A DNA stretch of 15,747 nt, from contig JAZOSS010000098.1 in the NCBI GenBank assembly GCA_045657205.1, forward strand, positions 1-15,747. The letters run 5' to 3'. Origin of the DNA: RGIG7213 sp045657205. GTDB taxonomy: Bacteria; Bacillota; Clostridia; Oscillospirales; CAG-272. Shown one piece after another: positions 7,221 to 14,593 of this stretch. The translations under genes and the position numbers were made by a program. Each line of letters starts with the position of its first letter. Within the stretch, counting starts at the first letter, position 1. The notes under the pieces are model-generated. The model was not told the origin of the DNA and searched no databases. It worked only from the letters and a program-made list of their open reading frames with translations.

Positions 7221-8288
7221 ATGAGAAAAATTCTTTCTGTTTTGATTGCATCCGCGATGCTTCTTTCATTTACGGGCGTTATTGCCATGGCAGATGAAGA
7301 AAGCTTTGCAACGGTTGAAGCACTCCAGTTTGCAAACGATAAAGCACCGACAATTGACGGTATTGTATCAACCGACGAATGGGGCGCACCTACGGTATCC
7401 GATATTAACAAAGACAACAAACAGACTTTTGTAAAAGCATCTGCAAACGATATGAAATTCACCCTGTGGACACGTTATAATTTCTCGGGCTTCTACGTTG
7501 CGGTAGTGGCAGACGACTCCGAGCATTGGAACGGAAACGTCCCGGATAATGCAAACGATATCTGGAACGGCGACTGCCTTCAGATAAGACTTGACGCTTA
7601 CGGCTGTACTGCCGATCAGGGGCTTGTACCGAGTGCCGTCAGAGATGAAAACTGGCACCCTTCTTACAACGAATTTGCTTTTGCCCTCGGCAACGACGGC
7701 AATACGTACTCCTACAGCTGGCACGGCGTCGTTGACCACGCAGATCTTTCGGGCAGTGACGGCCGTTACGTTGTAAAACATGATGCATCGAAAAAACAGA
7801 CCACGTACGAGCTTTTCATTCCGTGGGACGTTATTCTCCAGGCTCCTCCGCACGTCGGAACAAAGCTCGGATTTTCCATCGGTATTCTGAACGGCGATAA
7901 TGCAACGGGCGGTTACAACAACTACATCGAATGGGGCACGGGTATATTTGACGGCAGACTTACGAACGTATACGGCTCAAACCGTCTTGTATTCAGTGAA
8001 ACGCGTGCAACGGGCGGAGATGCCCTTTCTGATCCCAACCCCGACGAAACCGTACCGCCGATCGAAACAGTACCCGAAACGTCCGCGGTAATCGTACAGA
8101 CGGACGTTGAAACGAATGAACCCGCAGAGGATACGCAGAGCGTAACAACGGATACAAAGCAGGCGGAAACGGATGCGGAAAATGACGATAAAGGCTCTTC
8201 GGATACGGGACTTATAATTGCCATAATCGCAGTAGTCGTCGTTTCTGCAAGTGCCGTCGGCATCATTCTTTCAAAAAAGAAGGCGTAA
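7221..8288 (+). CDS. Secreted, membrane-anchored CBM9/DOMON-like carbohydrate-binding protein
   Basis: 355 residues. A cleavable signal peptide (about 1-24, site near A-M-A/D) precedes a single family-9 carbohydrate-binding-like domain (about 30-265). The typical opening is KAPTIDGIVSTDEWG, followed by FYVAVVADDS, IWNGDCLQIRLDAY, YELFIPWDVI and LGFSIGILNGD. After it comes a Pro/Thr/Glu-rich linker (about 268-326). A C-terminal hydrophobic helix (about 331-350) follows with a KKK stop-transfer tail. No catalytic domain is present, so it probably displays a sugar-binding module on the cell surface or works with a separate enzyme or transporter. It has its own promoter and is likely a single-gene unit ending at the hairpin at 8299-8320. 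The sugar ligand is unknown. Confidence 0.88.
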   Translation: MRKILSVLIASAMLLSFTGVIAMADEESFATVEALQFANDKAPTIDGIVSTDEWGAPTVSDINKDNKQTFVKASANDMKFTLWTRYNFSGFYVAVVADDSEHWNGNVPDNANDIWNGDCLQIRLDAYGCTADQGLVPSAVRDENWHPSYNEFAFALGNDGNTYSYSWHGVVDHADLSGSDGRYVVKHDASKKQTTYELFIPWDVILQAPPHVGTKLGFSIGILNGDNATGGYNNYIEWGTGIFDGRLTNVYGSNRLVFSETRATGGDALSDPNPDETVPPIETVPETSAVIVQTDVETNEPAEDTQSVTTDTKQAETDAENDDKGSSDTGLIIAIIAVVVVSASAVGIILSKKKA

Positions 8289-8298
8289 ATTGACAAAA

Positions 8299-8320
8299 GG
8301 GGTGTTGACATCAACACCCC
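8299..8320 (+). terminator. Perfect 22-base inverted repeat, possible terminator
   Basis: GGGGTGTTGA and TCAACACCCC form a perfect stem (9 bp with a four-base loop in practice) 11 bases after the CBM9-like gene. Only AAATTGATCTT follows rather than a T-run, so it would be a weak intrinsic terminator. It also lies 25 bases before the next start codon and might instead be an operator or a leader hairpin. Confidence 0.55.
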
Positions 8321-8344
8321 AAATTGATCTTGAAAAGGACAAGT

Positions 8345-8923
8345 ATGGAAAATTACAGTTTTTTTGCACTTTTGTTCAGACAAAAGTATATAAACAGATG
8401 GTCGCTTATGCGCTGCTCGACGGAGGAAAATCTGTCAACGCACAGTATGGAAACGGCTGTTATCGCACACTGTCTTGCGGTTATAAACCGTGACGTATTT
8501 TCAGGGGATGCCGATCCCGACAAAGTCGCTGTTTATGCTCTTTTTCACGATGCCTCGGAGGTGCTGTGCGGCGATCTTCCGTCCCCTGTGAAGTATTCGG
8601 GAGAAGAGCTTAAAAACGCTTACAAAAAGATCGAAGAGGAATCCGCAAAGTCGCTTTTGTCAAAGCTTCCGAGCGAACTTAAAAGCGCGTACGAATCCCC
8701 CGTATACGAAAAAGCGGATCCCCTTACCCACAGACTTGTAAAAACAGCCGACAAGCTGTGTGCGCTTATAAAATGCATTGAAGAAATAAAGTGCGGAAAT
8801 CTTGAGTTTACAAGCGCCGAAAAGGCGATAAGAGAAAATTTAAAGGAATATGAAAGCAGGGAGCTTGAATATTTTACAGAGCATTTCCTGCCGTCATTCG
8901 GTAAAACACTTGATGAGCTTTGA
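8345..8923 (+). CDS. yfbR: YfbR-type HD-domain 5'-deoxynucleotidase
   Basis: 192 residues from ATG 8345, chosen over an upstream TTG (8324) because AAAGGA at 8334-8339 fits it and the protein then aligns end to end with Escherichia coli YfbR. The enzyme dephosphorylates deoxynucleoside 5'-monophosphates and helps balance dNTP pools. Numbered from this Met, the substrate-pocket residues Arg18-Trp19 (INRWSLMR), the metal ligands His33, His68 and Asp69, Glu72, and Asp136 fall where E. coli has R18, W19, H33, H68, D69, E72 and D137. The conserved HDASEVLCGDLPSPVKY stretch is intact, so it should be active. It overlaps the next gene by 11 bases, so the two are translationally linked. Confidence 0.93.
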   Translation: MENYSFFALLFRQKYINRWSLMRCSTEENLSTHSMETAVIAHCLAVINRDVFSGDADPDKVAVYALFHDASEVLCGDLPSPVKYSGEELKNAYKKIEEESAKSLLSKLPSELKSAYESPVYEKADPLTHRLVKTADKLCALIKCIEEIKCGNLEFTSAEKAIRENLKEYESRELEYFTEHFLPSFGKTLDEL

Positions 8924-9614
8924 TAAAAACGAACAGTTTTCAAGAACGGAAGCGCTTATCGGGCGTGAAGCTTTGGAAAAACTGAAAAATTCAAGCGTTA
9001 TCGTCTTCGGCATAGGCGGTGTCGGCTCGTACACGGCAGAGGCTCTTGCACGTGCGGGAGTCGGAAAGATAACCGTCGTTGACGGGGATAAGATATCACC
9101 GTCAAACATAAACAGACAGCTTTACGCTCTTCATTCAACCGTCGGAATGATGAAAACGGACGTTGCAAAAGACCGTATTCTGGACATAAATCCCGACTGT
9201 GAAGTAACCGCCCTCGGTATATTTTACACGAAAGAAAATGAAGATGCGGTAGACTTTTCAAAATATTCGTACGTCGTCGATGCAATAGACACGGTAACGT
9301 CAAAGCTTCTGATAATCTGCAAGTCAAAATCCCTCGGCGTACCTGTCATAAGCAGTATGGGAACGGGAAACAAGCTTTGTCCCGAAGCCTTTACCGTTGA
9401 CGATATATACAAGACCTCCGTGTGTCCGCTTGCGCGCGTGATGCGCCGTGAACTGAAAAAAAGAAACATTCCGTCCCTTAAAGTCCTTTATTCAAAGGAA
9501 GAGCCGAAAACAAACGGTGAAAGAACACCGTCAAGTATTTCCTACGCTCCGTCCGTTGCAGGTCTTATAATTGTCTCGGAAGTAATAAAGGATATTATAA
9601 ACAAAAAAGATTGA
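8913..9614 (+). CDS. tcdA: tRNA threonylcarbamoyladenosine dehydratase TcdA (ThiF/E1-like)
   Basis: 233 residues from ATG 8913, which overlaps the previous gene by 11 bases; a longer frame from 8850 would overlap much more and lacks homology in its extra part. TcdA (CsdL/YgdL) uses ATP to cyclise t6A37 to ct6A37 in ANN-decoding tRNAs. The E1-like Rossmann fold shows GIGGVGSYTAEALARAG (GxGxxG at 33-38), VVDGDKISPSNINRQ with the conserved Arg68, and VVDAIDTVTSK. The C-terminal part has KTSVCPLARVMRRELKKR. No zinc-binding CxxC pairs are present, as expected for this family and unlike ThiF or MoeB. It sits next to yfbR and 1 base before the ABC exporter gene. Confidence 0.92.
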   Translation: MSFDKNEQFSRTEALIGREALEKLKNSSVIVFGIGGVGSYTAEALARAGVGKITVVDGDKISPSNINRQLYALHSTVGMMKTDVAKDRILDINPDCEVTALGIFYTKENEDAVDFSKYSYVVDAIDTVTSKLLIICKSKSLGVPVISSMGTGNKLCPEAFTVDDIYKTSVCPLARVMRRELKKRNIPSLKVLYSKEEPKTNGERTPSSISYAPSVAGLIIVSEVIKDIINKKD

Positions 9615-9615
9615 T

Positions 9616-11874
9616 ATGAAAGAATATATAAAGAACAAAGAAATACCGCAGGATATTCAAAAAATAATAGAAGATGAAGGCTTTGCCCCTCTTTTCTGCA
9701 TAGTGGGCGACCTTTCGGTAAACGGAAAATACAACGAGAGCGTTTTTGCCGTATCGGAGGATAAAATACTTTCCGCCGATGCTCACAATGGCGTGATAAC
9801 CGTAAGATTTGACGAAATTGAAGAAATAAACGTCAAGCGCATGTACGGAAGCGCACGAATAAATATCACAAAGAAAGACGGAAAAAAAGAGAATATTTTC
9901 CGCTTTACGTACACGGTGAGCGATCTTTGCGACTGCGCCGTAACATTTATCAAAAACATAACAGCAGGAGGCAACACAAAAAAAGAGCTTGAGATAGTTG
10001 CGGATGCTTACGAAAAAAAGCTCCGAGTATGTCCAAAATGCGGACGTGCGCTTTTGCGCCCCGGTGCTGAATGTATCAAATGCCAGTCAAAGGGAAAGCT
10101 TATATCAAAGCTTATGCGCTACGTAAGACCGCATAAAAAGCTGCTTTCCGTTGCCATGGTGCTTTCCGCACTTTACACAGCGTTTGCGCTCATTCCGCCG
10201 TACATAACAAAGATACTCGTTGACGACGTTTTCACCCCCGAAAATATGGCAGACGGCGGTGATGCCGGCAGAAAAATGCTTGCCGTCATCGTAGGCTCTC
10301 TTGCCGCATCCTACGTTATAATTTTCGTTATAAACGGCTTTAAAAACTATTGGATGAGAGTGGCGGGCAACAGGATCGTAAAGGATCTGAGAAACGACGT
10401 TTACGAAAAGGCTCAGTATCTTCCCCTCGGATTTTACGACAAGACCGCGACGGGTGCCGTCATAAACAGAATATCGACGGACACGAGCACCCTTCAGGCA
10501 TTCGTTTTGCGTGTAACGCAGGAAGCAGTGCTGCAAGCCTGCCTGCTCGTCGGGATAGTCATAATAATGCTTCTTATGGATTGGCGTCTTACGCTTCTTT
10601 CACTCGTCCCCGTGCCGTTCATTGTAGCGGGAACGAGGATATTCGGCAAAAAGATCGCCCCGTTTTACAGAAGAATATGGCGCAGATGGTCTGCCGTTTC
10701 CTCCGTGCTTACCGATACCGTACCGTGTATAAGAGTCGTAAAATCGTTTGCCGGAGAAATGCGTGCGGTAAGTAAATTCAAGCGTTACAACGAGGAATGG
10801 TACAAAACGGACGTGCGTTCTGCAAAGATAACGACGGCGTTTCCCATAATCGTCACGTTCTTTATCCACATAGGCAACCTCGTCATATGGGGTATCGGCG
10901 GCAACTGGGTAATTGACGGAATACTTACGCCGGGTCTGCTCGTTTCGTTTTTGTCGTACACCTCGATATTCTACCAGCCGATAAACTTTTTTGCATCCCT
11001 TTCCGACACGTATCAAAGTGCGCTTGCCGCCGCCGAAAGGATACTCGACATAATAGATGCAGAACCCGAAGCCGATGCTGGAAAAGGTAACATTCCCGAA
11101 AAAACGGAAGGAAAGATAGAATTCAAAAACGTCAATTTCAGCTTTGACAAGACGAAAAAGACGCTTTCCGATATAAATCTCACAATAGAGCCGGGGGATA
11201 TCGTCGGCATCGTCGGAACGACGGGCTCGGGAAAATCAACGCTTATAAATCTGTTTATGCGTTTTTACGACGGCTACGACGGAGAAATACTGCTTGACGG
11301 CGAGGATATACGCAATATAGATATGAATTATTACAGAAGCTGTATCGGCTACGTACAACAGGAGCCGATGATGTTTTCCGATACGATATTCAACAATATC
11401 GCCTACGGCGTTCCGTCAGCACACGTTGAGCAGATAATAAACGCCGCAGACGTTGCAAACGCGCACGAATTTATCGTAAATCAGCCCGACGGCTACGATT
11501 CTATGCTCGGCGAAAGAGGTGTCGGTCTTTCCGGCGGTGAAAAACAGCGTATATCAATAGCAAGAGCCGTGCTTAAAAACCCGAGTATCCTTATATTCGA
11601 CGAGGCGACGGCGGCTGTTGACTCCGAAACGGAAAACCTCATACAAGAAGCGATAGAAAGACTTATCAAGGGCAGGACGACTCTTATGATAGCCCACAGA
11701 CTCTCAACTCTCCGCAAGGCAAACAAAATAGTCGTCGTTGACAAGGGCAGGATAATAGAATGCGGAAGCCACGACGAGCTTATGGCTCTTAACGGAAAGT
11801 ACAGAAAGCTTATCGAAATACAGTCGATGTCCGAAAAAATAAGACAAAGCAAGAGCGAAGAAAATTTTGATTAA
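9616..11874 (+). CDS. ABC exporter (fused permease-ATPase) with N-terminal PH-like domain and zinc ribbon
   Basis: 752 residues, about 150 longer than a standard half-transporter. Residues 1-115 look like a bacterial PH domain (KILSADAHNGVITVRFDEIE pattern). A zinc ribbon follows with Cys139, Cys142, Cys153 and Cys156 (CPKCGRALLRPGAECIKC). A six-helix type IV exporter domain (about 172-450) and an ATPase domain complete it. The ATPase shows Walker A GTTGSGKST (about 534-542), Q-loop YVQQEP, signature LSGGEKQR (about 638), Walker B ILIFDEAT (about 660) and H-loop AHRLST (about 693), all intact. The stop of tcdA is one base upstream and no strong ribosome site is seen, which suggests coupling. 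It should act as a homodimer in the membrane. DUF1854 follows immediately; this pairing recurs in other bacteria, in some proteobacteria near cyanophycin genes as I recall. Substrate unknown. Confidence 0.92.
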   Translation: MKEYIKNKEIPQDIQKIIEDEGFAPLFCIVGDLSVNGKYNESVFAVSEDKILSADAHNGVITVRFDEIEEINVKRMYGSARINITKKDGKKENIFRFTYTVSDLCDCAVTFIKNITAGGNTKKELEIVADAYEKKLRVCPKCGRALLRPGAECIKCQSKGKLISKLMRYVRPHKKLLSVAMVLSALYTAFALIPPYITKILVDDVFTPENMADGGDAGRKMLAVIVGSLAASYVIIFVINGFKNYWMRVAGNRIVKDLRNDVYEKAQYLPLGFYDKTATGAVINRISTDTSTLQAFVLRVTQEAVLQACLLVGIVIIMLLMDWRLTLLSLVPVPFIVAGTRIFGKKIAPFYRRIWRRWSAVSSVLTDTVPCIRVVKSFAGEMRAVSKFKRYNEEWYKTDVRSAKITTAFPIIVTFFIHIGNLVIWGIGGNWVIDGILTPGLLVSFLSYTSIFYQPINFFASLSDTYQSALAAAERILDIIDAEPEADAGKGNIPEKTEGKIEFKNVNFSFDKTKKTLSDINLTIEPGDIVGIVGTTGSGKSTLINLFMRFYDGYDGEILLDGEDIRNIDMNYYRSCIGYVQQEPMMFSDTIFNNIAYGVPSAHVEQIINAADVANAHEFIVNQPDGYDSMLGERGVGLSGGEKQRISIARAVLKNPSILIFDEATAAVDSETENLIQEAIERLIKGRTTLMIAHRLSTLRKANKIVVVDKGRIIECGSHDELMALNGKYRKLIEIQSMSEKIRQSKSEENFD

Positions 11875-11886
11875 GGAGATGAAAAT

Positions 11887-12375
11887 ATGCCCCGAAGATA
11901 CGTTGAAGGCGATGAGGTAATATTCACGCAGGGCGAATTTCACCTCGTCAATATGAAGCTTGCAACGGGTGAGTATTTTGAAAATATTGAACCTAAAAGG
12001 CTTTTTCCCATAAGCGGACTTACGAAATACATATCCCTGCTCGACAAAGACGGAAAAGAGATGGCAATTATAAGAGATATAGAAACGCTTATGCCCGAAT
12101 CAAGGGCGGTTATTGAAAAAAGTCTTGAAGAATATTATCTTATCCCCGAGATAATATCCGTTCTTGACAGATACGAAAAATATGGTATACTTAAATGGAC
12201 GGTAGAAACCGACAGAGGCGTACGCACGTTTGAAATAAAGAACAGAAACTCCGATATAAAGGCTCTGTTTGACGGACGCGTGCTGATACGCGACCGTGAC
12301 GACAACCGTTACGAGATACCCGACGTAAATAAGCTTGATGTAAAAAGCTTGCGTCTTTTGAATTATGATCTGTAA
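11887..12375 (+). CDS. DUF1854 protein, partner of the ABC exporter
   Basis: 162 residues, ATG preceded by AAGGAG at 11873-11878, which overlaps the stop codon of the exporter gene. The sequence follows the DUF1854 pattern: EPKRLFPISG, then KYISLLDKDGKEMAIIRDI, then LMPESRAVIEKSLEE, then KWTVETDRGVRTFEIK and a final DNRYEIPDVNKLDVKSLRLL. There is no signal peptide or membrane helix, so it is cytosolic. DUF1854 genes are commonly next to ABC exporters with N-terminal PH-like extensions, so it probably binds or regulates that protein; the biochemical role is not established to my knowledge. The family call is by recognition and fairly sure. Confidence 0.88.
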   Translation: MPRRYVEGDEVIFTQGEFHLVNMKLATGEYFENIEPKRLFPISGLTKYISLLDKDGKEMAIIRDIETLMPESRAVIEKSLEEYYLIPEIISVLDRYEKYGILKWTVETDRGVRTFEIKNRNSDIKALFDGRVLIRDRDDNRYEIPDVNKLDVKSLRLLNYDL

Positions 12376-12399
12376 TACTTGAAAAGGAAGTAAATAATA

Positions 12400-12726
12400 A
12401 TGAAACTTGTATTGGCTATAATCCCGAATGATGACAGTATGGTGGCAACCTCGGCTCTGACGAAGGAAGGCTTTTTCGTAACGCGTCTTTCAACGACCGG
12501 CGGATTTCTTATGGTTGGAAACACAACTCTGCTTATCGGTACGGATGAAGAAAAAGTGCCCGTAATAAAGGAAATACTTAAAAAATACTGCAGTAACAGA
12601 AAGCAGATAAACCCCTCTATCGCATCCTTCGGCAGAGGACTTGACGACGAAGGACTTGCAGAGGAAACAGCAGTCGGCGGTGCTACGATGTTCGTTCTGA
12701 ACGTTGACGGCTTTGAAAAAATATAA
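12400..12726 (+). CDS. darA: Cyclic-di-AMP receptor DarA/PstA (PII-like)
   Basis: 108 residues, the family length, with AAAAGGAAG at 12382-12390. It closely resembles Bacillus subtilis DarA (YaaQ) and Listeria and Staphylococcus PstA, trimeric PII-like proteins that bind cyclic di-AMP between subunits. The diagnostic stretch VTRLSTTGGFLMVGNTTLLIG contains the TTGGFL and GNTT ligand loop, and the C-terminal strand VGGATMFVLNVDGFEKI is typical. In bacilli darA usually neighbours tmk and holB; here it follows the DUF1854 exporter module by 24 bases. The output of DarA is not well defined even in model species. The family call is secure. Confidence 0.95.
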   Translation: MKLVLAIIPNDDSMVATSALTKEGFFVTRLSTTGGFLMVGNTTLLIGTDEEKVPVIKEILKKYCSNRKQINPSIASFGRGLDDEGLAEETAVGGATMFVLNVDGFEKI

Positions 12727-12753
12727 AACACTGACAATACGGCTTTGTAAAAA

Positions 12754-13317
12754 ATGGATAAAATACTTCAAACGGTGCTTTACTATCTTGAAAAGGATAC
12801 GAGAAAGCAAATAGATTTTTTAAAATATCTCGGTCTTTCTTCCTCGGCAATATCCGACTGGAAGACGGGAAAAAGCACGTCTTACATAAAATATCTGCCG
12901 AAAATTGCAGACTATTTTTCCGTAAGCGCCGATATGATAATAAACGGCTACGGAAAGGATGATACATCCTTTGATATGTGCAAAATACCCGTTGTTGCCA
13001 CGATTTCCGAGGTGGGCGCGTGCGTAAATGCAGACAACGTAAAGGGCTATGACTGCGCGCAGGTGCGCTTTGCTAACGAATATTTCTTTTTTGAACAATC
13101 AGAAAAGGTAAAGTATCTTATACACAGACAGAACTATGCTGACGAGGGCGATACCGTTTTGCTTAAAAAAGACGGCGGACGGGTGTGTAAATTGAGTATA
13201 AGCGGAAGTGTTGCCGTGTTCGTTTTTGAAGACGGCAGTATAACAACGCTTGAAATATCACAAATGAGCGGATATATAGCAGGCGTTGCAAAGGAAGTAA
13301 GGAGGATCTTGCCGTGA
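12754..13317 (+). CDS. XRE-family regulator with degenerate LexA/CI-like (S24) C-terminal domain
   Basis: 187 residues. An N-terminal helix-turn-helix (about 12-60) contains FLKYLGLSSSAISDWKTGKS, then YLPKIADYFSVSADMIING. The C-terminal half (about 75-187) has the outline of an S24 peptidase fold: IPVVATISEVGA, then DEGDTVLLKK, then GRVCKLSISG, then a final GYIAGVAKEVRRIL. At the place where a G-D-S-M serine normally sits, about ten residues before the GD, there is Ile-His-Arg-Gln and no Ser. The Lys position appears kept. It is thus probably a non-cleaving repressor. The ATG has no purine-rich ribosome site and a stop codon is two codons upstream, so the start is fixed but weak. It overlaps the exporter gene downstream and is a natural candidate for its regulator. 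Confidence 0.8.
   Translation: MDKILQTVLYYLEKDTRKQIDFLKYLGLSSSAISDWKTGKSTSYIKYLPKIADYFSVSADMIINGYGKDDTSFDMCKIPVVATISEVGACVNADNVKGYDCAQVRFANEYFFFEQSEKVKYLIHRQNYADEGDTVLLKKDGGRVCKLSISGSVAVFVFEDGSITTLEISQMSGYIAGVAKEVRRILP
13299..13305 (+). promoter_or_regulatory. Strong ribosome binding site supporting a GTG start
   Basis: AAGGAGG, the full anti-16S complement core, lies 8 bases before GTG 13314. It sits inside the end of the upstream regulator gene and supports a GTG start that overlaps the TGA stop (GTGA), a typical coupling arrangement. Confidence 0.8.
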
Positions 13318-14111
13318 TAGACGAAAATATCTCCAAAACGATGGATATGGCGTCGTATGCAGGAAAGATCCTGCTTGAGTCGGGCGCGGATATCGTCCGA
13401 GTTGAAGACACCGTGCGCCATATAATGATATCGTACGGCATACGTGACTTTGAAGTGTTCACGGTCGCAAACGGTATATTTTTAACGACCGGAGTTATTG
13501 AAAAAAGAATAGATACAAACATACGCCGCGACTTCTTGAGGATACGCTCAATACCGCTTACCTCAACGAATTTAGGCAAGGTCGATGCCGTTAATACGCT
13601 GTCCCGTCAGATAGAAAACGGCGAATATCAGAACGTGGACGATGCCTTTACAAGGCTGTGCGAAATAGATGCAATGAAGCCGCGAAGCGCACCTATGCGC
13701 CTGTTCGGTTCAGCTCTTGCCTCTATGGGGCTTTGCTATACCTTCGGCGGTTCGTTTGTCGATTCCGCCGTTGCCTTCATCGTCGGATTTCTGTTTTACG
13801 CATCCGTCGTTTATCTTGATGAAAAGAAGCTTTCAAGACTTCTCACAAACATCATATGCAGTATCACGATGACTCTTTTTACCGTTATATTTACGGAGAT
13901 AATCGGTATCGGTGTTATGGACAGGGTAATGATAGGCTGTCTTATGCCGCTCGTACCCGGGGTGTCGTTTACGAACGCTATAAGAGATATTGCCGCAGGT
14001 AACTACATATCGGGACTTGTAAGAATGGTTGATGCCGTGCTGATAGCAATAGGTATCGGTATCGGTGTCGGCGTTACGATCCTCGCGGTCAAATTCGTCG
14101 GGATAATATAG
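13314..14111 (+). CDS. ThrE-family threonine/serine exporter, N-terminal subunit (DUF1212/YjjP-like)
   Basis: 265 residues starting at GTG, with a four-base overlap with the regulator gene. The N-terminal soluble part (about 1-125) shows AGKILLESGADIVRVEDTV and FTVANGIFLTTGV, typical of the DUF1212 region of ThrE. About five membrane helices follow (about 128-265), including the signature PLVPGVSFTNAIRDIAAGNY. In Corynebacterium ThrE is one long protein; many Firmicutes and enterobacteria (YjjP/YjjB) split it into two genes, as here. The likely function is efflux of threonine, serine or related small molecules, though YjjPB in E. coli has been linked to succinate, so the substrate is uncertain. 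Confidence 0.9.
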   Translation: MIDENISKTMDMASYAGKILLESGADIVRVEDTVRHIMISYGIRDFEVFTVANGIFLTTGVIEKRIDTNIRRDFLRIRSIPLTSTNLGKVDAVNTLSRQIENGEYQNVDDAFTRLCEIDAMKPRSAPMRLFGSALASMGLCYTFGGSFVDSAVAFIVGFLFYASVVYLDEKKLSRLLTNIICSITMTLFTVIFTEIIGIGVMDRVMIGCLMPLVPGVSFTNAIRDIAAGNYISGLVRMVDAVLIAIGIGIGVGVTILAVKFVGII

Positions 14112-14119
14112 GAGGGTGT

Positions 14120-14593
14120 ATGGAGATATTTTTGGAATATTCACTGCAGACGATAGCCGCGTTTATTGCAACTCTCGCCTTCTGTATACTTTTTTCCGTA
14201 CCGAGAAGACAATACTTTTTCTGCGGACTGTGCGGCGGGGTAAGCTGGCTTGTTTACTGGATATTTGACGGTATTACCGGCGTTGTCTGCGCTACGTTTT
14301 TAGCCTCCGTCGTCATCGTTTTAATGTCAAGAATAATGGCAATTATGCGTAAATGTCCCGTTTCGGTTTTCCTGATAACGGGAATAATTCCGCTTGTGCC
14401 GGGAAGTGCTATATATTATACGGCGTACAATCTGTTTATGAATGAAACGGAAATAGCATCGGAATATCTGTTTTTAACGGTAAAGCTTGCCGTTGCCATA
14501 GTTATGGGTATTATCGTTGTGTTTGCAATACCGATAAAGCACAGCTTCCCGTTTAAATCCGTAATAAAAAACGCTCTGCAAAAAGGTGAATAA
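14120..14593 (+). CDS. ThrE-family exporter, C-terminal subunit (DUF3815/YjjB-like)
   Basis: 157 residues, with GGAGGG at 14111-14116 overlapping the previous stop codon. It is almost entirely membrane-embedded, with four or five hydrophobic helices. A loop PLVPGSAIYYTAYNLFMNE mirrors the PLVPG motif of the partner subunit, as expected for the second half of ThrE. It should form the transporter together with the upstream protein. Its stop codon directly abuts the ATG of the small lipoprotein gene. Confidence 0.9.
   Translation: MEIFLEYSLQTIAAFIATLAFCILFSVPRRQYFFCGLCGGVSWLVYWIFDGITGVVCATFLASVVIVLMSRIMAIMRKCPVSVFLITGIIPLVPGSAIYYTAYNLFMNETEIASEYLFLTVKLAVAIVMGIIVVFAIPIKHSFPFKSVIKNALQKGE

Noticed and set aside
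8290..8310. Two TTGACA hexamers that could be -35 boxes for yfbR
   Set aside because: No -10-like hexamer is found 16-18 bases after either one.
8850..8912. Longer N-terminus for TcdA starting at 8850
   Set aside because: The added 21 residues overlap yfbR by over 70 bases and do not resemble the family; ATG 8913 gives a normal N-terminus.
12704..12727. TTGACG and TATAAA near the end of darA as a promoter for the regulator gene
   Set aside because: The spacer is only 12 bases, too short for a sigma-A promoter.
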